Positions 1 through 8,725 are shown, counted from the first letter of the stretch. The stretch: DNA of 64,000 nucleotides from Bacteroidota bacterium (GCA_023386235.1 JAEWKC010000021.1:31710-95709); one strand, 5' to 3'. Numbers and translations: made by a program. The notes: generated by a model from the letters alone, not told the origin.

Positions 1-1577
1 GCATTATAAAGTGATTCTCCGGGTAATGCATCTGTGGCATATCCGGGCAAAAAATAATCATCTGCCGATTCGCGAAAATCTGCCGAAACTTGTGTTCTAA
101 AATCAAGGCCTGAAACAATGCGGTAATCAATAGCTGTCGAGGCCATAAATCGGTTGGCCTTAGAAAGATAGGTAGAAAAATCAATAAGCGCTAAGGGATT
201 ATATCTTGAAAGGGCTGATACTCCTGCGTTACGATCTACAAAATAATTCAGTCCGTTTTTTGAATACACCGGATAATAAGATGGAATTTGCCTTGATATC
301 AGAATAGGACTTAATTCTTGACCCGGACCTTGTAAAGGGTGATATTGTCCACGTTTATCAGTCAATGAATTGGTGTAGTTTAAATCTGCGGAAATTCTTA
401 ATTTATCTGATACCCGATAGTTTAAATTAAATCTTGTATTATAGCGGTCATATCCGGTCCCTTTTGTGGTGCCATATTGATTGGTATACCCTAACCCCCA
501 GTAATACGTAAGCCTGTCGCCACCGCCACTCAAAGCAGTGTTATACTGTTGGTAAAACCCTTTTCTGTTGATTACGTCAAACCAGTCAGTGTTGTTATTG
601 AATATCCACGCATCAGATCGGGTCAAATCTCCTCTTAACTGCGGTAGAGCACTACCATTATCTGCTCCCCCGGTCCATCTTTCTAGCGAGTAGACTCTTA
701 AATCGTCGCCCGACAACATCGGGATCGTTCTTGGCGTTTCAGTAAGCGTATATCTTGTATTGAGTGAAAATTCCGGTTTACTTTTTTTCCCTCTTTTTGT
801 TTGAATAACTATCACACCATTTGCTCCCCTTGAGCCATACAATGCTGTAGCCGAAGCATCTTTTAATATATCAATCGATTGTATATCAGAAGGATCTATA
901 TCGCCGATGGGACTGAAACCAAAATCAGAAATACTTTCCACTTTATAATTACTTCCGATAACTTCTGCTCCGTCTACAATCCAAAGCGGATCATTAACAC
1001 CCGAGATACTTGATATCCCTCTTATTCTTATAGACGCCGATGCCCCTGGATCGCCGCTGGCGGCTACCACCTGTAGGCCAGGAGCCATACCTTGTAATAG
1101 CTGATCAACCGATGCCACGGGCATATTCTCTGTGCCGGCAAGATCAACAGAAGCAACAGAACTTGACAATTCTCTACGATCCATTGATAGAAACCCCAAG
1201 TCTGCCTTAGGCTCAATGGTAGCTGTGACCATTACATCTCCTAATTGTGTGGAATCGGGTAAAAGTACTACTTCAAAAAACAAACTATCTCTCCCCGCTA
1301 ACGAATATTCTTCGCTTCGGTATCCAATACTTGATATGACTATTTTTTCCGCATCCGGAATTGTTTTTATTTCAAACATTCCTTCAGCATTTGTTTTGCT
1401 TCCACTTAAAATTAAATTGTTTACGTTAAGAAGCATTACCGATGCGTCGTTCATTGGTTGCCCTTTTACTTCTACATACACAACGCCTCTTATGATGTTT
1501 TGCTGTGCCCATAGATTGTGAGCAAAAAACAATACGCATGCAGTTAAGATTACGCGGGGAAATAATTTATTCTTCAT
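1..1577 (-). CDS. SusC/RagA-type TonB-linked outer-membrane transporter (3' part outside window)
   Basis: This is the N-terminal 525 or so residues of a SusC-like TonB-dependent transporter; the gene runs off the left edge. Translation from the ATG at 1577 gives a signal peptide ending near WAQQ, then a carboxypeptidase-regulatory-like domain (about residues 25-110), then a plug domain. The plug carries the family hallmarks IRIRGISS, PLWIVDGAEV, DIQSIDILKDASATALYGSRGANGVIVIQT, split here by position as about residues 165-250. Such proteins import oligosaccharides across the outer membrane together with a SusD lipoprotein, which would lie further left. It starts 16 bp after the FAS1 lipoprotein stop and follows three sialidases on the same strand, so uptake of sialylated glycans or sialic acid is the likely role (inference from context). 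Confidence 0.93.
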   Translation of the reverse strand, partial: MKNKLFPRVILTACVLFFAHNLWAQQNIIRGVVYVEVKGQPMNDASVMLLNVNNLILSGSKTNAEGMFEIKTIPDAEKIVISSIGYRSEEYSLAGRDSLFFEVVLLPDSTQLGDVMVTATIEPKADLGFLSMDRRELSSSVASVDLAGTENMPVASVDQLLQGMAPGLQVVAASGDPGASASIRIRGISSISGVNDPLWIVDGAEVIGSNYKVESISDFGFSPIGDIDPSDIQSIDILKDASATALYGSRGANGVIVIQTKRGKKSKPEFSLNTRYTLTETPRTIPMLSGDDLRVYSLERWTGGADNGSALPQLRGDLTRSDAWIFNNNTDWFDVINRKGFYQQYNTALSGGGDRLTYYWGLGYTNQYGTTKGTGYDRYNTRFNLNYRVSDKLRISADLNYTNSLTDKRGQYHPLQGPGQELSPILISRQIPSYYPVYSKNGLNYFVDRNAGVSALSRYNPLALIDFSTYLSKANRFMASTAIDYRIVSGLDFRTQVSADFRESADDYFLPGYATDALPGESLYN

Positions 1578-1593
1578 TTTAAAAAACTTAGAC

Positions 1594-3531
1594 TTAAAAG
1601 AGAGTATTAACTTTATGAATAACCCCATTGCTTCCCTGAATGTTTGACACCGTGGGAGTAAGTGTATTACCTTCAGGATTTGTTACAGAAAAGTTATTCC
1701 AAGAACCACTTATCGTTAAAAAATCTCCCGCTTTGTTGTTGATTTGGCCATTAAAAACACCATCCGAAAAAATAATCCTGTTAGGGATAATATAGGTGCT
1801 TACAAATTTTCTCAAATCATTGCTATTCATTTTTGTTAGGTCAACTTTGGCATCTGTAAGTGCCTGATTAGTTGGCGCAAAAACAGTATAAGTAAAGAAG
1901 CCTGTCAACTGTAATTCCGCAGCGATGCCTGTGTTTGTCAATGCTGTAGCAAACCGTGACAATTGAGGGTCTTCTTTGATTTTTGCAAAAAGAGTAACTG
2001 TATTGTCGAGTTTATTTAAAGGTTTTAGGAATCCATCAATTTCATAAATTGCACCATTGCTTTTCTCCCACACGGCCTGAGAAGAAATAAGCCCTACCGA
2101 TTTGCCCGTGTAGTCATAAAATCTGTTATTATCGTATAAAATATATCCAAAGTCCGTGGGATAAAACCGCTTTCGAAAGCCGCCATCTTTTCTTACATCA
2201 ATATTCAATATTCCGCTACGTGTTTGTTCATACCTTTTTGTAAGGCTATCCGGAACCATGTCTTCAGCTAAAGGAAAACCCCACACTTCATCCGGCTGTA
2301 CCAGAATTGTAGCGGGAGGGTGCTGATAATATAAATGATCTGAAAGCCCTTCTGCAAGTTTTGCATTCAAAAACATCCAGTACCATTGACTGTATTTGCG
2401 ATAATTCATAAAAATACCCCCTACAACACTATGCATTTCGGGTGATTCGATTACCCGGTTTACTTTATAGATTACACTGTTGCTGGCAGGAATGCTGCCC
2501 ACAATGGAACCTGTTACATCCTGTGCATACTGAGGAAACCCTGAAAGCGCGCGTGGTTCGGGAATCTGCCGTTTTAGATCGCTTAAATACCACACATTTT
2601 CCATTATAGAAGAACGTATGAGTGAATACATAACCCGCTGAGGAACAGAATCAATATTATTATCAATAATACTCATGTATGGTTTAAAATATTCGAGAAT
2701 GGCTTTGTCGGTAGGAACGGTTAGTGTTGAAATAACATTCTCATCGGCAAGATTTCTGCCTATATTAAATGATTTATAAACAGTTGTATCTACCCAGCCA
2801 AACTCATCCTTTTCACCAAGTACGTATTGCACATGGCGCTCCAGCCAACTGCTGAAAAGAGTGGTCTCTTTATCTGCGGCCAGGGCATTATCAGTTCTGG
2901 GCATTATATTAAGTGGCGATTCAAGAATGTGTATTACTCCGTTGCTGGCGCCGATATCTCTTTCCTCCTTAGATATCAATGCTCCATCGGCAACAAATCC
3001 CGAATCAACAGCATTTTTTCCGTATAATAATTCAAAGTCTTCCCGCTGGCGTTCAAAAAAAGTCGAGGTAAATATTTTAATGTTTTTTCCCGGAGATCTA
3101 ACTTCTGCACGAGTCTTGTACCAAGTAGCTCTGCTTTGATTTAAATAGGTGGAAGCGACTCTGTATCTTCTGCTAAAATCATATTCATAGTACATGCCGT
3201 TTATGAAATGATAGTTTACAAAAGTGCGCAATTCAGCTGCCGGTACAGAAGCTATGGAACTATACCCTCTCTTTTGAAAGTAAGCGCTTATTTGTTCATT
3301 ATTAGGCGCCAGGCATGTGTAAATGACAGATTCGCTCAATGACTTTCTTAAGCCCAATTTATCCACTATTCCAACAAAGTCAGAAAAACGGTCATCTTCT
3401 TCCAAAACCTGAATAATAGTTTTATCCAGATTGCTTTTAGGCTCGTAATACGCAGTTATTTCTTTCGCACATGACGATAAGGCGAAAATAAAAATAACAT
3501 AGAATAAAAACATGCGTTGTATCTTGAACAT
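1594..3531 (-). CDS. FAS1 (fasciclin)-domain lipoprotein
   Basis: Predicted surface or periplasmic lipoprotein of 645 aa. I place the start at the ATG at 3531, because it gives a lipoprotein signal (MFKIQRMF...ALSSC, lipid-modified Cys about residue 21); an in-frame upstream start at 3636 would put 35 non-signal residues before it. Two FAS1-like domains are recognisable. The N-terminal one begins at LDKTIIQVLEEDDRFSDF and ends in SNGVIHILESPL. The C-terminal one begins at LDNTVTLFAKIKEDPQ and ends in GSNGVIHKVNTLF at the very end of the protein. The middle (about residues 215-330) may be a third, degenerate copy. FAS1 domains mediate adhesion or binding. Its place between sialidases and SusC (16 bp gap) suggests a glycan- or host-surface-binding partner of the transporter; the ligand is unknown. 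Confidence 0.85.
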   Translation of the reverse strand: MFKIQRMFLFYVIFIFALSSCAKEITAYYEPKSNLDKTIIQVLEEDDRFSDFVGIVDKLGLRKSLSESVIYTCLAPNNEQISAYFQKRGYSSIASVPAAELRTFVNYHFINGMYYEYDFSRRYRVASTYLNQSRATWYKTRAEVRSPGKNIKIFTSTFFERQREDFELLYGKNAVDSGFVADGALISKEERDIGASNGVIHILESPLNIMPRTDNALAADKETTLFSSWLERHVQYVLGEKDEFGWVDTTVYKSFNIGRNLADENVISTLTVPTDKAILEYFKPYMSIIDNNIDSVPQRVMYSLIRSSIMENVWYLSDLKRQIPEPRALSGFPQYAQDVTGSIVGSIPASNSVIYKVNRVIESPEMHSVVGGIFMNYRKYSQWYWMFLNAKLAEGLSDHLYYQHPPATILVQPDEVWGFPLAEDMVPDSLTKRYEQTRSGILNIDVRKDGGFRKRFYPTDFGYILYDNNRFYDYTGKSVGLISSQAVWEKSNGAIYEIDGFLKPLNKLDNTVTLFAKIKEDPQLSRFATALTNTGIAAELQLTGFFTYTVFAPTNQALTDAKVDLTKMNSNDLRKFVSTYIIPNRIIFSDGVFNGQINNKAGDFLTISGSWNNFSVTNPEGNTLTPTVSNIQGSNGVIHKVNTLF

Positions 3532-3670
3532 TTCGTAATTATTTAAAGTAATTAATCTTAAACAACACCCTTTTTCCTGTGCAAGTGATGAATACCGGGT
3601 AATAACCAAAAGAAAATATTCCGGATAATTCTTCAATTAATATTGTCAAAAAGAGCTTCAATATCTTGAT

Positions 3671-5326
3671 TTATTTTTTCAAAAGTTCTTTAACCGGTAC
3701 TGCCTGAAAAACCATATCTGCCTGACTGCTTTCGTAAAGAATACCTACCGTGTGCTCATCTATGCTTGTGAGGCAAGAATATCCTCTGCTATTCCATTCA
3801 TCCAGCAGGAGGGGTTGATACCGATTCCAGCTCATTCCATCATCATCACTAATTTTAATAGAAAGCCTGTGACGCTTTATTTTTGAATCGGGATTGGAAA
3901 ATAAAAGAATCGACTGCTTTTTATGATTTTTTGAAAAATCGTGCCTGTGAATGCTACCCATGCAAACAGGCTCGGGTAATGCGCTGTGCGATGTAGGATG
4001 CTCCGTCCAGGTTTTCCCCAGATCTTTGGTTATTGCAACAGATCTTCCATTGGTGGGTCCCGTATTGCCTTTGTTGGAATTGGCACGCATGTTTAACATG
4101 ATGGATCCGTCCATTAGTTCCACAGCCATACATTCTGTTGTTGATTCATTAATTGCACGGTTGCTTGATGTCCATGTTTTTGCCCCGTCTTTACTAAAAG
4201 TGATATTCGAAAAAGCTTTACCATTTTCGTCGCGACCTTGGGTAGGAAATACAAGTGTGCCATCCTTAAGCGTTATGCCTTGCCCAGGCGCCGGAGCCCA
4301 CAACCACCAATTTCGCTGCTTTCCCATTTTAGTAATGTTTTCCGGCTTACTCCATGTTTTTCCATCATCCGTGCTTTTTACAACTAAGAATTGAGAAGTC
4401 TCATTTACGACATATCCGGGTTGTGAGGCTTTGTTTCTCCACTGATGATTCCAGGCATCGCTTTCTTCGGTCAGATTTTCTATCCATTTTCCGTCTTCGT
4501 TAATTACGCCATGCATCCACAATCCGGCGATATAAATGTCACTGGATTTTTTGTCTACCAAAATACATGCATCTGAAACGCCGTTGAATTTTTGTGGAAG
4601 TCCCCCCCATTCATTCATATCCATAACAATCTGCAAAGGCTTCCAGGTGTTGCCACCATCTTCACTTCTATGAATGCCGATATCAATGTGTCCCTGCAAA
4701 TCGCGAGCGTTTTCATAACGAGCGTCAAAAATGGCTATGAGCGTTCCTTTATTGGTTGTTGCAAGACCTGGAATGCGTGATGTATGCACATTATCCTGCT
4801 TGTGTTTCCTGACTGCTACGCCGATGCGCTGCTTTATTTTATTTTCTTTTCCGGAAGGTCTTGTTCGCTTACCATCAATAGAAACTGATAAAAGACCGGC
4901 ATCTACAAAGTTGAGCAGACTGGCATCAGAGCTTAATTCATATGACAGCCAAAAATAATTCTCTCCTTTTTGCAGTTTTTGTTCTCCAGTAAAAATCATT
5001 TCTTTTTTTATATTCTTTAGAACTGCTAAGGGCAAACGTTTCCTATTGTCCATATTACCCGGCATTGAATCCTTCCCGTAAAAAAACAGACGTACAGAGC
5101 TAATATCTTTTAAATCACTCGTTCCAAGAGTGGTGAAATGTAATTTTGTAATGGTTGCACCATCCTTATCTGATGTAATCTTAATTCTCAACACCGGATT
5201 ATTTTCTTTTTGTTTCAACACCGGAAGCTGATACTGATCTACATCAATTTTTAATTCTGCCGGTTTAAAACTCATGTTTAAAACCGAGAATGAAAAAATG
5301 AAAAAGAGGATGTGGTAAACACGCAT
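3671..5326 (-). CDS. Exo-alpha-sialidase (GH33) with N-terminal BNR-associated domain
   Basis: Secreted sialidase of 551 aa that should release terminal sialic acids from glycoconjugates. After a signal peptide (about 1-20) comes a beta-sandwich domain of the BNR-neuraminidase N-terminal type (about 25-155), then a six-bladed propeller. First triad Arg is R184 in RIPGL; the likely acid/base Asp is D201 in FDAR. Five Asp boxes are visible: SEDGGNTW (221), STDDGKTW (318), SKDGAKTW (378), TKDLGKTW (433), SDDDGMSW (493). The Glu partner is probably E398 (STTEC), the second Arg R414 (NMRA), and the nucleophile Tyr is Y517 (RGYSCL). All catalytic positions look intact. It is the third sialidase in a row on this strand and directly precedes the FAS1 lipoprotein. 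Sialidase is sure; linkage preference cannot be read. Confidence 0.93.
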   Translation of the reverse strand: MRVYHILFFIFSFSVLNMSFKPAELKIDVDQYQLPVLKQKENNPVLRIKITSDKDGATITKLHFTTLGTSDLKDISSVRLFFYGKDSMPGNMDNRKRLPLAVLKNIKKEMIFTGEQKLQKGENYFWLSYELSSDASLLNFVDAGLLSVSIDGKRTRPSGKENKIKQRIGVAVRKHKQDNVHTSRIPGLATTNKGTLIAIFDARYENARDLQGHIDIGIHRSEDGGNTWKPLQIVMDMNEWGGLPQKFNGVSDACILVDKKSSDIYIAGLWMHGVINEDGKWIENLTEESDAWNHQWRNKASQPGYVVNETSQFLVVKSTDDGKTWSKPENITKMGKQRNWWLWAPAPGQGITLKDGTLVFPTQGRDENGKAFSNITFSKDGAKTWTSSNRAINESTTECMAVELMDGSIMLNMRANSNKGNTGPTNGRSVAITKDLGKTWTEHPTSHSALPEPVCMGSIHRHDFSKNHKKQSILLFSNPDSKIKRHRLSIKISDDDGMSWNRYQPLLLDEWNSRGYSCLTSIDEHTVGILYESSQADMVFQAVPVKELLKK

Positions 5327-5410
5327 GTTTTTCTTAGTTTTTAATGACTTTTTTACTTTCTTTTTACAGCTTATACATTGTTTATTTCGCCGTCGTTAAT
5401 TAATATTTTC

Positions 5411-6499
5411 CTATCGTATATTTGATTTTTTGATGGTAGTAAAAGTAATTTTATCGTAAGGAGATTTTTCTCCGTTTTCAAATAAAACGCCAATTGTATT
5501 TTTATTCAATAAAGTCATGTCTGAATAAGCAGCTAATCCCGGAAAAATTGCGGTTCCAGCTGACCAAGTTTCACCATCATCTAACGATTGTTTTATTGTA
5601 AGATTTTTTCGCGCTAAGCTTGCTGCATTTGATTGGTAGATGATCCATTTTCTGCCCTGTTTATAACTTATAAGAGAGGCTTGGCATTTAGGATCAGTCA
5701 AATCATTTCGCTGCTGATTTGAGCTCCAAGAGATTCCTCCGTTAGAACTGTAGGCAAATATCCTTGCTTTGGCTGTAGAAGAACGCATATTCAAAAGCAG
5801 TCCTTTATTTGTTTCTGCAACTGTACATTCGCCTACGTATGCCTGCTGTGTCAGCTCTCCTCTATTCCAGGTTTTTCCATTATCGTCTGAATAAATCATA
5901 AATGAAAATCGTTTATCTTCGCCCCCATTTTCTATTCTTGTATAAGCCGTAGCTAGCAGTCTTCCTTTATTGGCACCCTGAGAAATCTGTATTCCATGAA
6001 CGGGACCTGTTGCATACCGAACCCAATTAGAATCTTTAACTGTATTTGTAATTTCACGAGGCTGTTCCCATGTTAAACCATCATCGGTCGATTTTGTGAC
6101 AAAAACTCTTATATAGTTCCAAGTCATTATCAGGTGTATATCTCCGGTCTCTTCATCCACTATGGGTACCGGGTTACCGCAGGTATTTTTTTCATCGTCC
6201 CACACAATAATCATATCACTCCAGCTTTTCCCGTTATCACTGCTTCTTTTTAATACTAAATTGATATCCCCTTCATCTCCACATGAACCACACATTCGCC
6301 CTTCGGCAAAAGCCAATAAAGAACCATTTTTTGTCTTTACAATGGCGGGAATTCTAAAGAGCGCATAGCCTTTGTAATTTCTTTGAAAAAGAACCTCCAT
6401 GCGCTCGGTGGTTTGTGTGTTTTCGTCAGGAACTCTTACAACAAATGCTTGTAAACAAAATATTGCAAGAAAAACGAGATATAGATTTTTTCTATTCAA
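5411..6499 (-). CDS. Exo-alpha-sialidase (GH33), compact form, TTG start
   Basis: Compact GH33 sialidase of 362 aa with no accessory domain. The signal peptide (about 1-20, LVFLAIFCLQAF) is only complete if translation begins at the TTG at 6499; there is no in-frame upstream ATG before a stop, and the next ATG (residue 34) would remove the signal. FRIP Arg is R49, EGR at 67-69, Asp boxes at SSDNGKSW (86), STDDGLTW (137), SDDNGKTW (204), SSNGGISW (251) and SLDDGETW (305). Glu E224 (GECTV), Arg R239 (NMRS), Arg R297 and Tyr Y325 (AAYSDM) complete the active site. It is only moderately similar to its two neighbours, so it is not a recent duplicate. An 84-bp gap separates it from the next sialidase and 164 bp from the previous one. 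Confidence 0.93.
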   Translation of the reverse strand: MNRKNLYLVFLAIFCLQAFVVRVPDENTQTTERMEVLFQRNYKGYALFRIPAIVKTKNGSLLAFAEGRMCGSCGDEGDINLVLKRSSDNGKSWSDMIIVWDDEKNTCGNPVPIVDEETGDIHLIMTWNYIRVFVTKSTDDGLTWEQPREITNTVKDSNWVRYATGPVHGIQISQGANKGRLLATAYTRIENGGEDKRFSFMIYSDDNGKTWNRGELTQQAYVGECTVAETNKGLLLNMRSSTAKARIFAYSSNGGISWSSNQQRNDLTDPKCQASLISYKQGRKWIIYQSNAASLARKNLTIKQSLDDGETWSAGTAIFPGLAAYSDMTLLNKNTIGVLFENGEKSPYDKITFTTIKKSNIR

Positions 6500-6663
6500 A
6501 ACAATTTATTTTTAAAACATGATTCTGTTAATGTTCTTATTAACATTTGCCTTCAAAATGAGATTTAACTATCTTTTGTTTTAATGAAAGAATTTGTTAG
6601 AATGACTAACATATCTTTCATTAATTTGTACTGTCTATAATTTAGTATCTTGTATAATACGGA
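6500..6663 (-). promoter_or_regulatory. Upstream region of the second sialidase with nested inverted repeats
   Basis: This 164-bp spacer is AT-rich and holds overlapping inverted repeats around 6527-6546: TGTTAAT with ATTAACA, and AATGTT with AACATT. Positions 6529-6540 (TAATGTTCTTAT) match exactly the left half of the putative GntR operator at 7908-7919. A weaker repeat, TGTTA-N7-TAACA, lies near 6594-6610. This suggests a separate regulated promoter for the second sialidase. No clear TAnnTTTG element is visible. Confidence 0.4.
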
Positions 6664-7890
6664 TTAATTTTTTGGCTCCTTTTGATCTTTTACAATCCAT
6701 GCAATATTAAACTCATGAAAATCTATTGACCTATGGCTATTTGCGTTATCTTTCGTATTCTCGTTTATTTCAACCAGCGCACCTATGTGCCCGTTGTACA
6801 TTTTTGCTAGCGAAGAATAACCTCCTTTGCCTTGGGTCTGAGCCTGAGGTTCAGATAATTCATCATAAAGCCTTCTATCTATAGGCCAGTTTCTACCTTC
6901 GTCATAGCTTATTCTTACCAGCATATTTCCTCTTGTAGTAGTGCTGGCTGAATTTAAAAACAATATTCTTCTGGGGTTTTCAGTACTATACCTGATCATC
7001 GCGCCCTGACTTTTTGGGTCTATAAGAGCATTTACAGGCGTATAGTCTGAAAAAATTACCTCTATTTTTCCAAAGGACACCCATCTTCTTTTATTTTGCT
7101 CTTCCTTTTCCCATACATTTGTATTCGCCCGGTCATTTCTCATTAACCCGCCATTTACAAGTTCCACAATAGTTCCTTCGTTTGTGCCTCCAGGTAGTAA
7201 TTTGTATTTCCAAGTAGCCCCATGATCATCGCTATAAATGTTTCTTCCGTTTGCAGGAATAATCAATCTACCGGTATTGCTGTATGCTGTTTGTATACCG
7301 TTTCCGGGTCCTATGGCGTCCCATGTATAATTTGGCGGTAACAAGCTATTGGTTTTATCTTCTGGTGTTGACCATGTAAGGCCATTATCATCACTATGTG
7401 TAGAGAAAACTTTTCTGTCGCCCCATTTTTTGATAGAGCCGTTTGAGGTGTGCTCTTCTGCATTCCAAGATAAAAATAACCAAATGCGGCCGTTATTACC
7501 AACTGTAGAGTCATAGACGGCAGTGGGATTGCCCCAGGTTCCTCCGCCCTCAGATACCACAGTTCTAAGTGTTGACCAATTTTTGCTGTTATCATCAGAA
7601 TATTTATAAACTAAATCTATATCTCCAAAATCTCGATTATTTAATTTTCTCCCTTCGACAAAAGCGATAAGCCTTCCTGCTTTTCCTCTGATAAGCGCAG
7701 GAATTCTAAAGCTATGATAACCATCCACTCCTCCTGTAAATATTTCTTTTCTAGTATAATATTGTTCTTCCTTTACAGGTGTAGGTTCAATAGGTTCAGG
7801 GTTCGGATTAGGATTCTCTTTTTTAGAAGAACAAGCTATCATTAATATTGCGCAAGTTAGAATTAGCCCTTTTTTAAAATTATGTAACAT
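6664..7890 (-). CDS. Exo-alpha-sialidase (GH33) lipoprotein
   Basis: Sialidase of 408 aa, predicted to be a lipoprotein: the signal ends in LMIAC with Cys20, followed by a Pro/Glu-rich linker (about 21-45), which fits a surface-anchored enzyme. The propeller shows FRIPAL (R62), FVEGR (about 77-81), Asp boxes SDDNSKNW, SDDNGLTW, SDDHGATW and SYDEGRNW, a Glu in TNEGTIVEL, an Arg in LMRNDRANTN and a Tyr in GGYSSLAKMYNGHIG. The active site appears complete. It is the first structural gene after the GntR-type regulator (105-bp gap) and has its own predicted promoter and operator at 7908-7938. Because it is lipid-anchored while the other two carry ordinary signal peptides, the three enzymes may act in different compartments (inference). 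Confidence 0.93.
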   Translation of the reverse strand: MLHNFKKGLILTCAILMIACSSKKENPNPNPEPIEPTPVKEEQYYTRKEIFTGGVDGYHSFRIPALIRGKAGRLIAFVEGRKLNNRDFGDIDLVYKYSDDNSKNWSTLRTVVSEGGGTWGNPTAVYDSTVGNNGRIWLFLSWNAEEHTSNGSIKKWGDRKVFSTHSDDNGLTWSTPEDKTNSLLPPNYTWDAIGPGNGIQTAYSNTGRLIIPANGRNIYSDDHGATWKYKLLPGGTNEGTIVELVNGGLMRNDRANTNVWEKEEQNKRRWVSFGKIEVIFSDYTPVNALIDPKSQGAMIRYSTENPRRILFLNSASTTTRGNMLVRISYDEGRNWPIDRRLYDELSEPQAQTQGKGGYSSLAKMYNGHIGALVEINENTKDNANSHRSIDFHEFNIAWIVKDQKEPKN

Positions 7891-7907
7891 AATGATTTAT
7901 TTAGCTT

Positions 7908-7929
7908 TAATGTTCTTATGTTCTACAAT
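7908..7929. promoter_or_regulatory. Putative GntR/FadR-family operator upstream of the lipoprotein sialidase
   Basis: A 22-bp site that matches 19 of 22 positions of the one at 8703-8724. Its core, TGTTCTACA (7919-7927), fits the TGTNNNACA pattern known for FadR-subfamily GntR regulators. The core ends 3 bp before a TACATTCG element read on the minus strand (7931-7938), a one-mismatch version of the Bacteroidota -7 consensus TAnnTTTG. Repression by the adjacent regulator is the natural reading. Confidence 0.6.
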
Positions 7930-7930
7930 A

Positions 7931-7938
7931 CGAATGTA
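7931..7938 (-). promoter_or_regulatory. Candidate -7 promoter element for the sialidase gene at 6664-7890
   Basis: Minus-strand TACATTCG, one mismatch from TAnnTTTG. No convincing -33 TTG-type element is seen. Support comes mainly from its identical spacing to the putative operator compared with the regulator's own promoter. Confidence 0.4.
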
Positions 7939-7995
7939 AATAAGTTTATAATAAAATTAGCCAAACAAATAGATTTTAACTTTTAATTATGATTT

Positions 7996-8703
7996 TTATT
8001 TTTTAATGCCCGTAAAAAAACTTTGGTCTATTACTCTATCGAAATGGGGCTTCAGGTGTTCATACATGCCGGTCTTGAACTCAGTTACACTTCCGTTTTT
8101 CAAAATCTCAACAAGATCTCTGTGGCCTACTTTTCCTTTTTTTCTTTCTAATTCATGGCTGATTACATAATCAAAAATAGGAAGTAGCATATTTTGAAAT
8201 CTTTTTAAGGTAATATTGCCTGTCATCTCGTAAAGCTTGCCGTGAAAATTTATTTCATTTTTAATTATAAAATCTTTGTCTGCATTCCTTTCACTAGCAG
8301 CAATTGCTTCTAGTATTTTAATGTCTGCATCATTTTTTCTTAAAAATAATAAGTCTGCCATGCCCATTTCTAAGACCAGGCGTAGTTCAAAAATGTCTTG
8401 TAATGTAGTAGTATCTATTATTAACGGGTCTAAAACTCTTTCCAAAGCTCCTAACACGTCGGGGTTCGACATAAACATACCTTTTTTCTTTTTGGTCTCG
8501 ATCATACCTAACATCTTAAATCTACTTAAGGCCTCCCTCACTACGTTTCTACTCACTCCCAAAGCATCAGCAATTTCCATTTCCGTAGGCAATGAATCTC
8601 CGGGCTTAAATTGCTTTACTTTAAAATATTCTCTTAGCTTAACTTCAACAACTTCTGCCATTGATAGCGTAGAGATTTTACCTAATTTTATTGACTCTTT
8701 CAT
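7996..8703 (-). CDS. GntR-family (FadR/FCD subfamily) transcriptional regulator, probable sialic-acid regulator
   Basis: Protein of 235 aa with an N-terminal winged helix (about 15-80; LPTEMEIADALGVSRNVVREALSRFKMLGMIETKKKKGMF, given here by its span) and an all-helical FCD ligand-binding domain (about 90-220). FCD metal/ligand positions are plausibly the Asp/His set in FELRLVLE, NFHGKLYEMTGN and HRDLVEIL. FadR-type regulators, including some NanR proteins, respond to sugar acids such as sialic acid. The gene lies directly upstream of three sialidases on the same strand. Its start overlaps a site nearly identical to one upstream of the first sialidase, so it probably represses both itself and the sialidases, with release by sialic acid or a catabolite. 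The effector is inference. Confidence 0.9.
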   Translation of the reverse strand: MKESIKLGKISTLSMAEVVEVKLREYFKVKQFKPGDSLPTEMEIADALGVSRNVVREALSRFKMLGMIETKKKKGMFMSNPDVLGALERVLDPLIIDTTTLQDIFELRLVLEMGMADLLFLRKNDADIKILEAIAASERNADKDFIIKNEINFHGKLYEMTGNITLKRFQNMLLPIFDYVISHELERKKGKVGHRDLVEILKNGSVTEFKTGMYEHLKPHFDRVIDQSFFTGIKK

Positions 8704-8724
8704 AATGTTGTTATGTAGTACAAT
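8703..8724. promoter_or_regulatory. Putative GntR/FadR-family autoregulatory operator
   Basis: A 22-bp site overlapping the start codon region of the regulator. The core TGTAGTACA (8714-8722) is a perfect 9-bp palindrome around a central G and fits TGTNNNACA. It matches 19 of 22 positions of the site at 7908-7929 and, like it, its core ends 3 bp from the -7 element. Binding here would cover the transcription start, so negative autoregulation is expected. Confidence 0.65.
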
Positions 8725-8725
8725 G

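Noticed and set aside
1132..1521. 129-codon frame on the plus strand inside the SusC gene
   Set aside because: It is antisense to a clear SusC reading frame and has no domain or start signal.
2827..3139. Two overlapping plus-strand frames inside the FAS1 gene
   Set aside because: Both are shadows of the FAS1 coding sequence and show no protein-like features.
3532..3636. N-terminal 35-residue extension of the FAS1 lipoprotein
   Set aside because: It would bury the lipoprotein signal inside the protein; the start at 3531 fits better.
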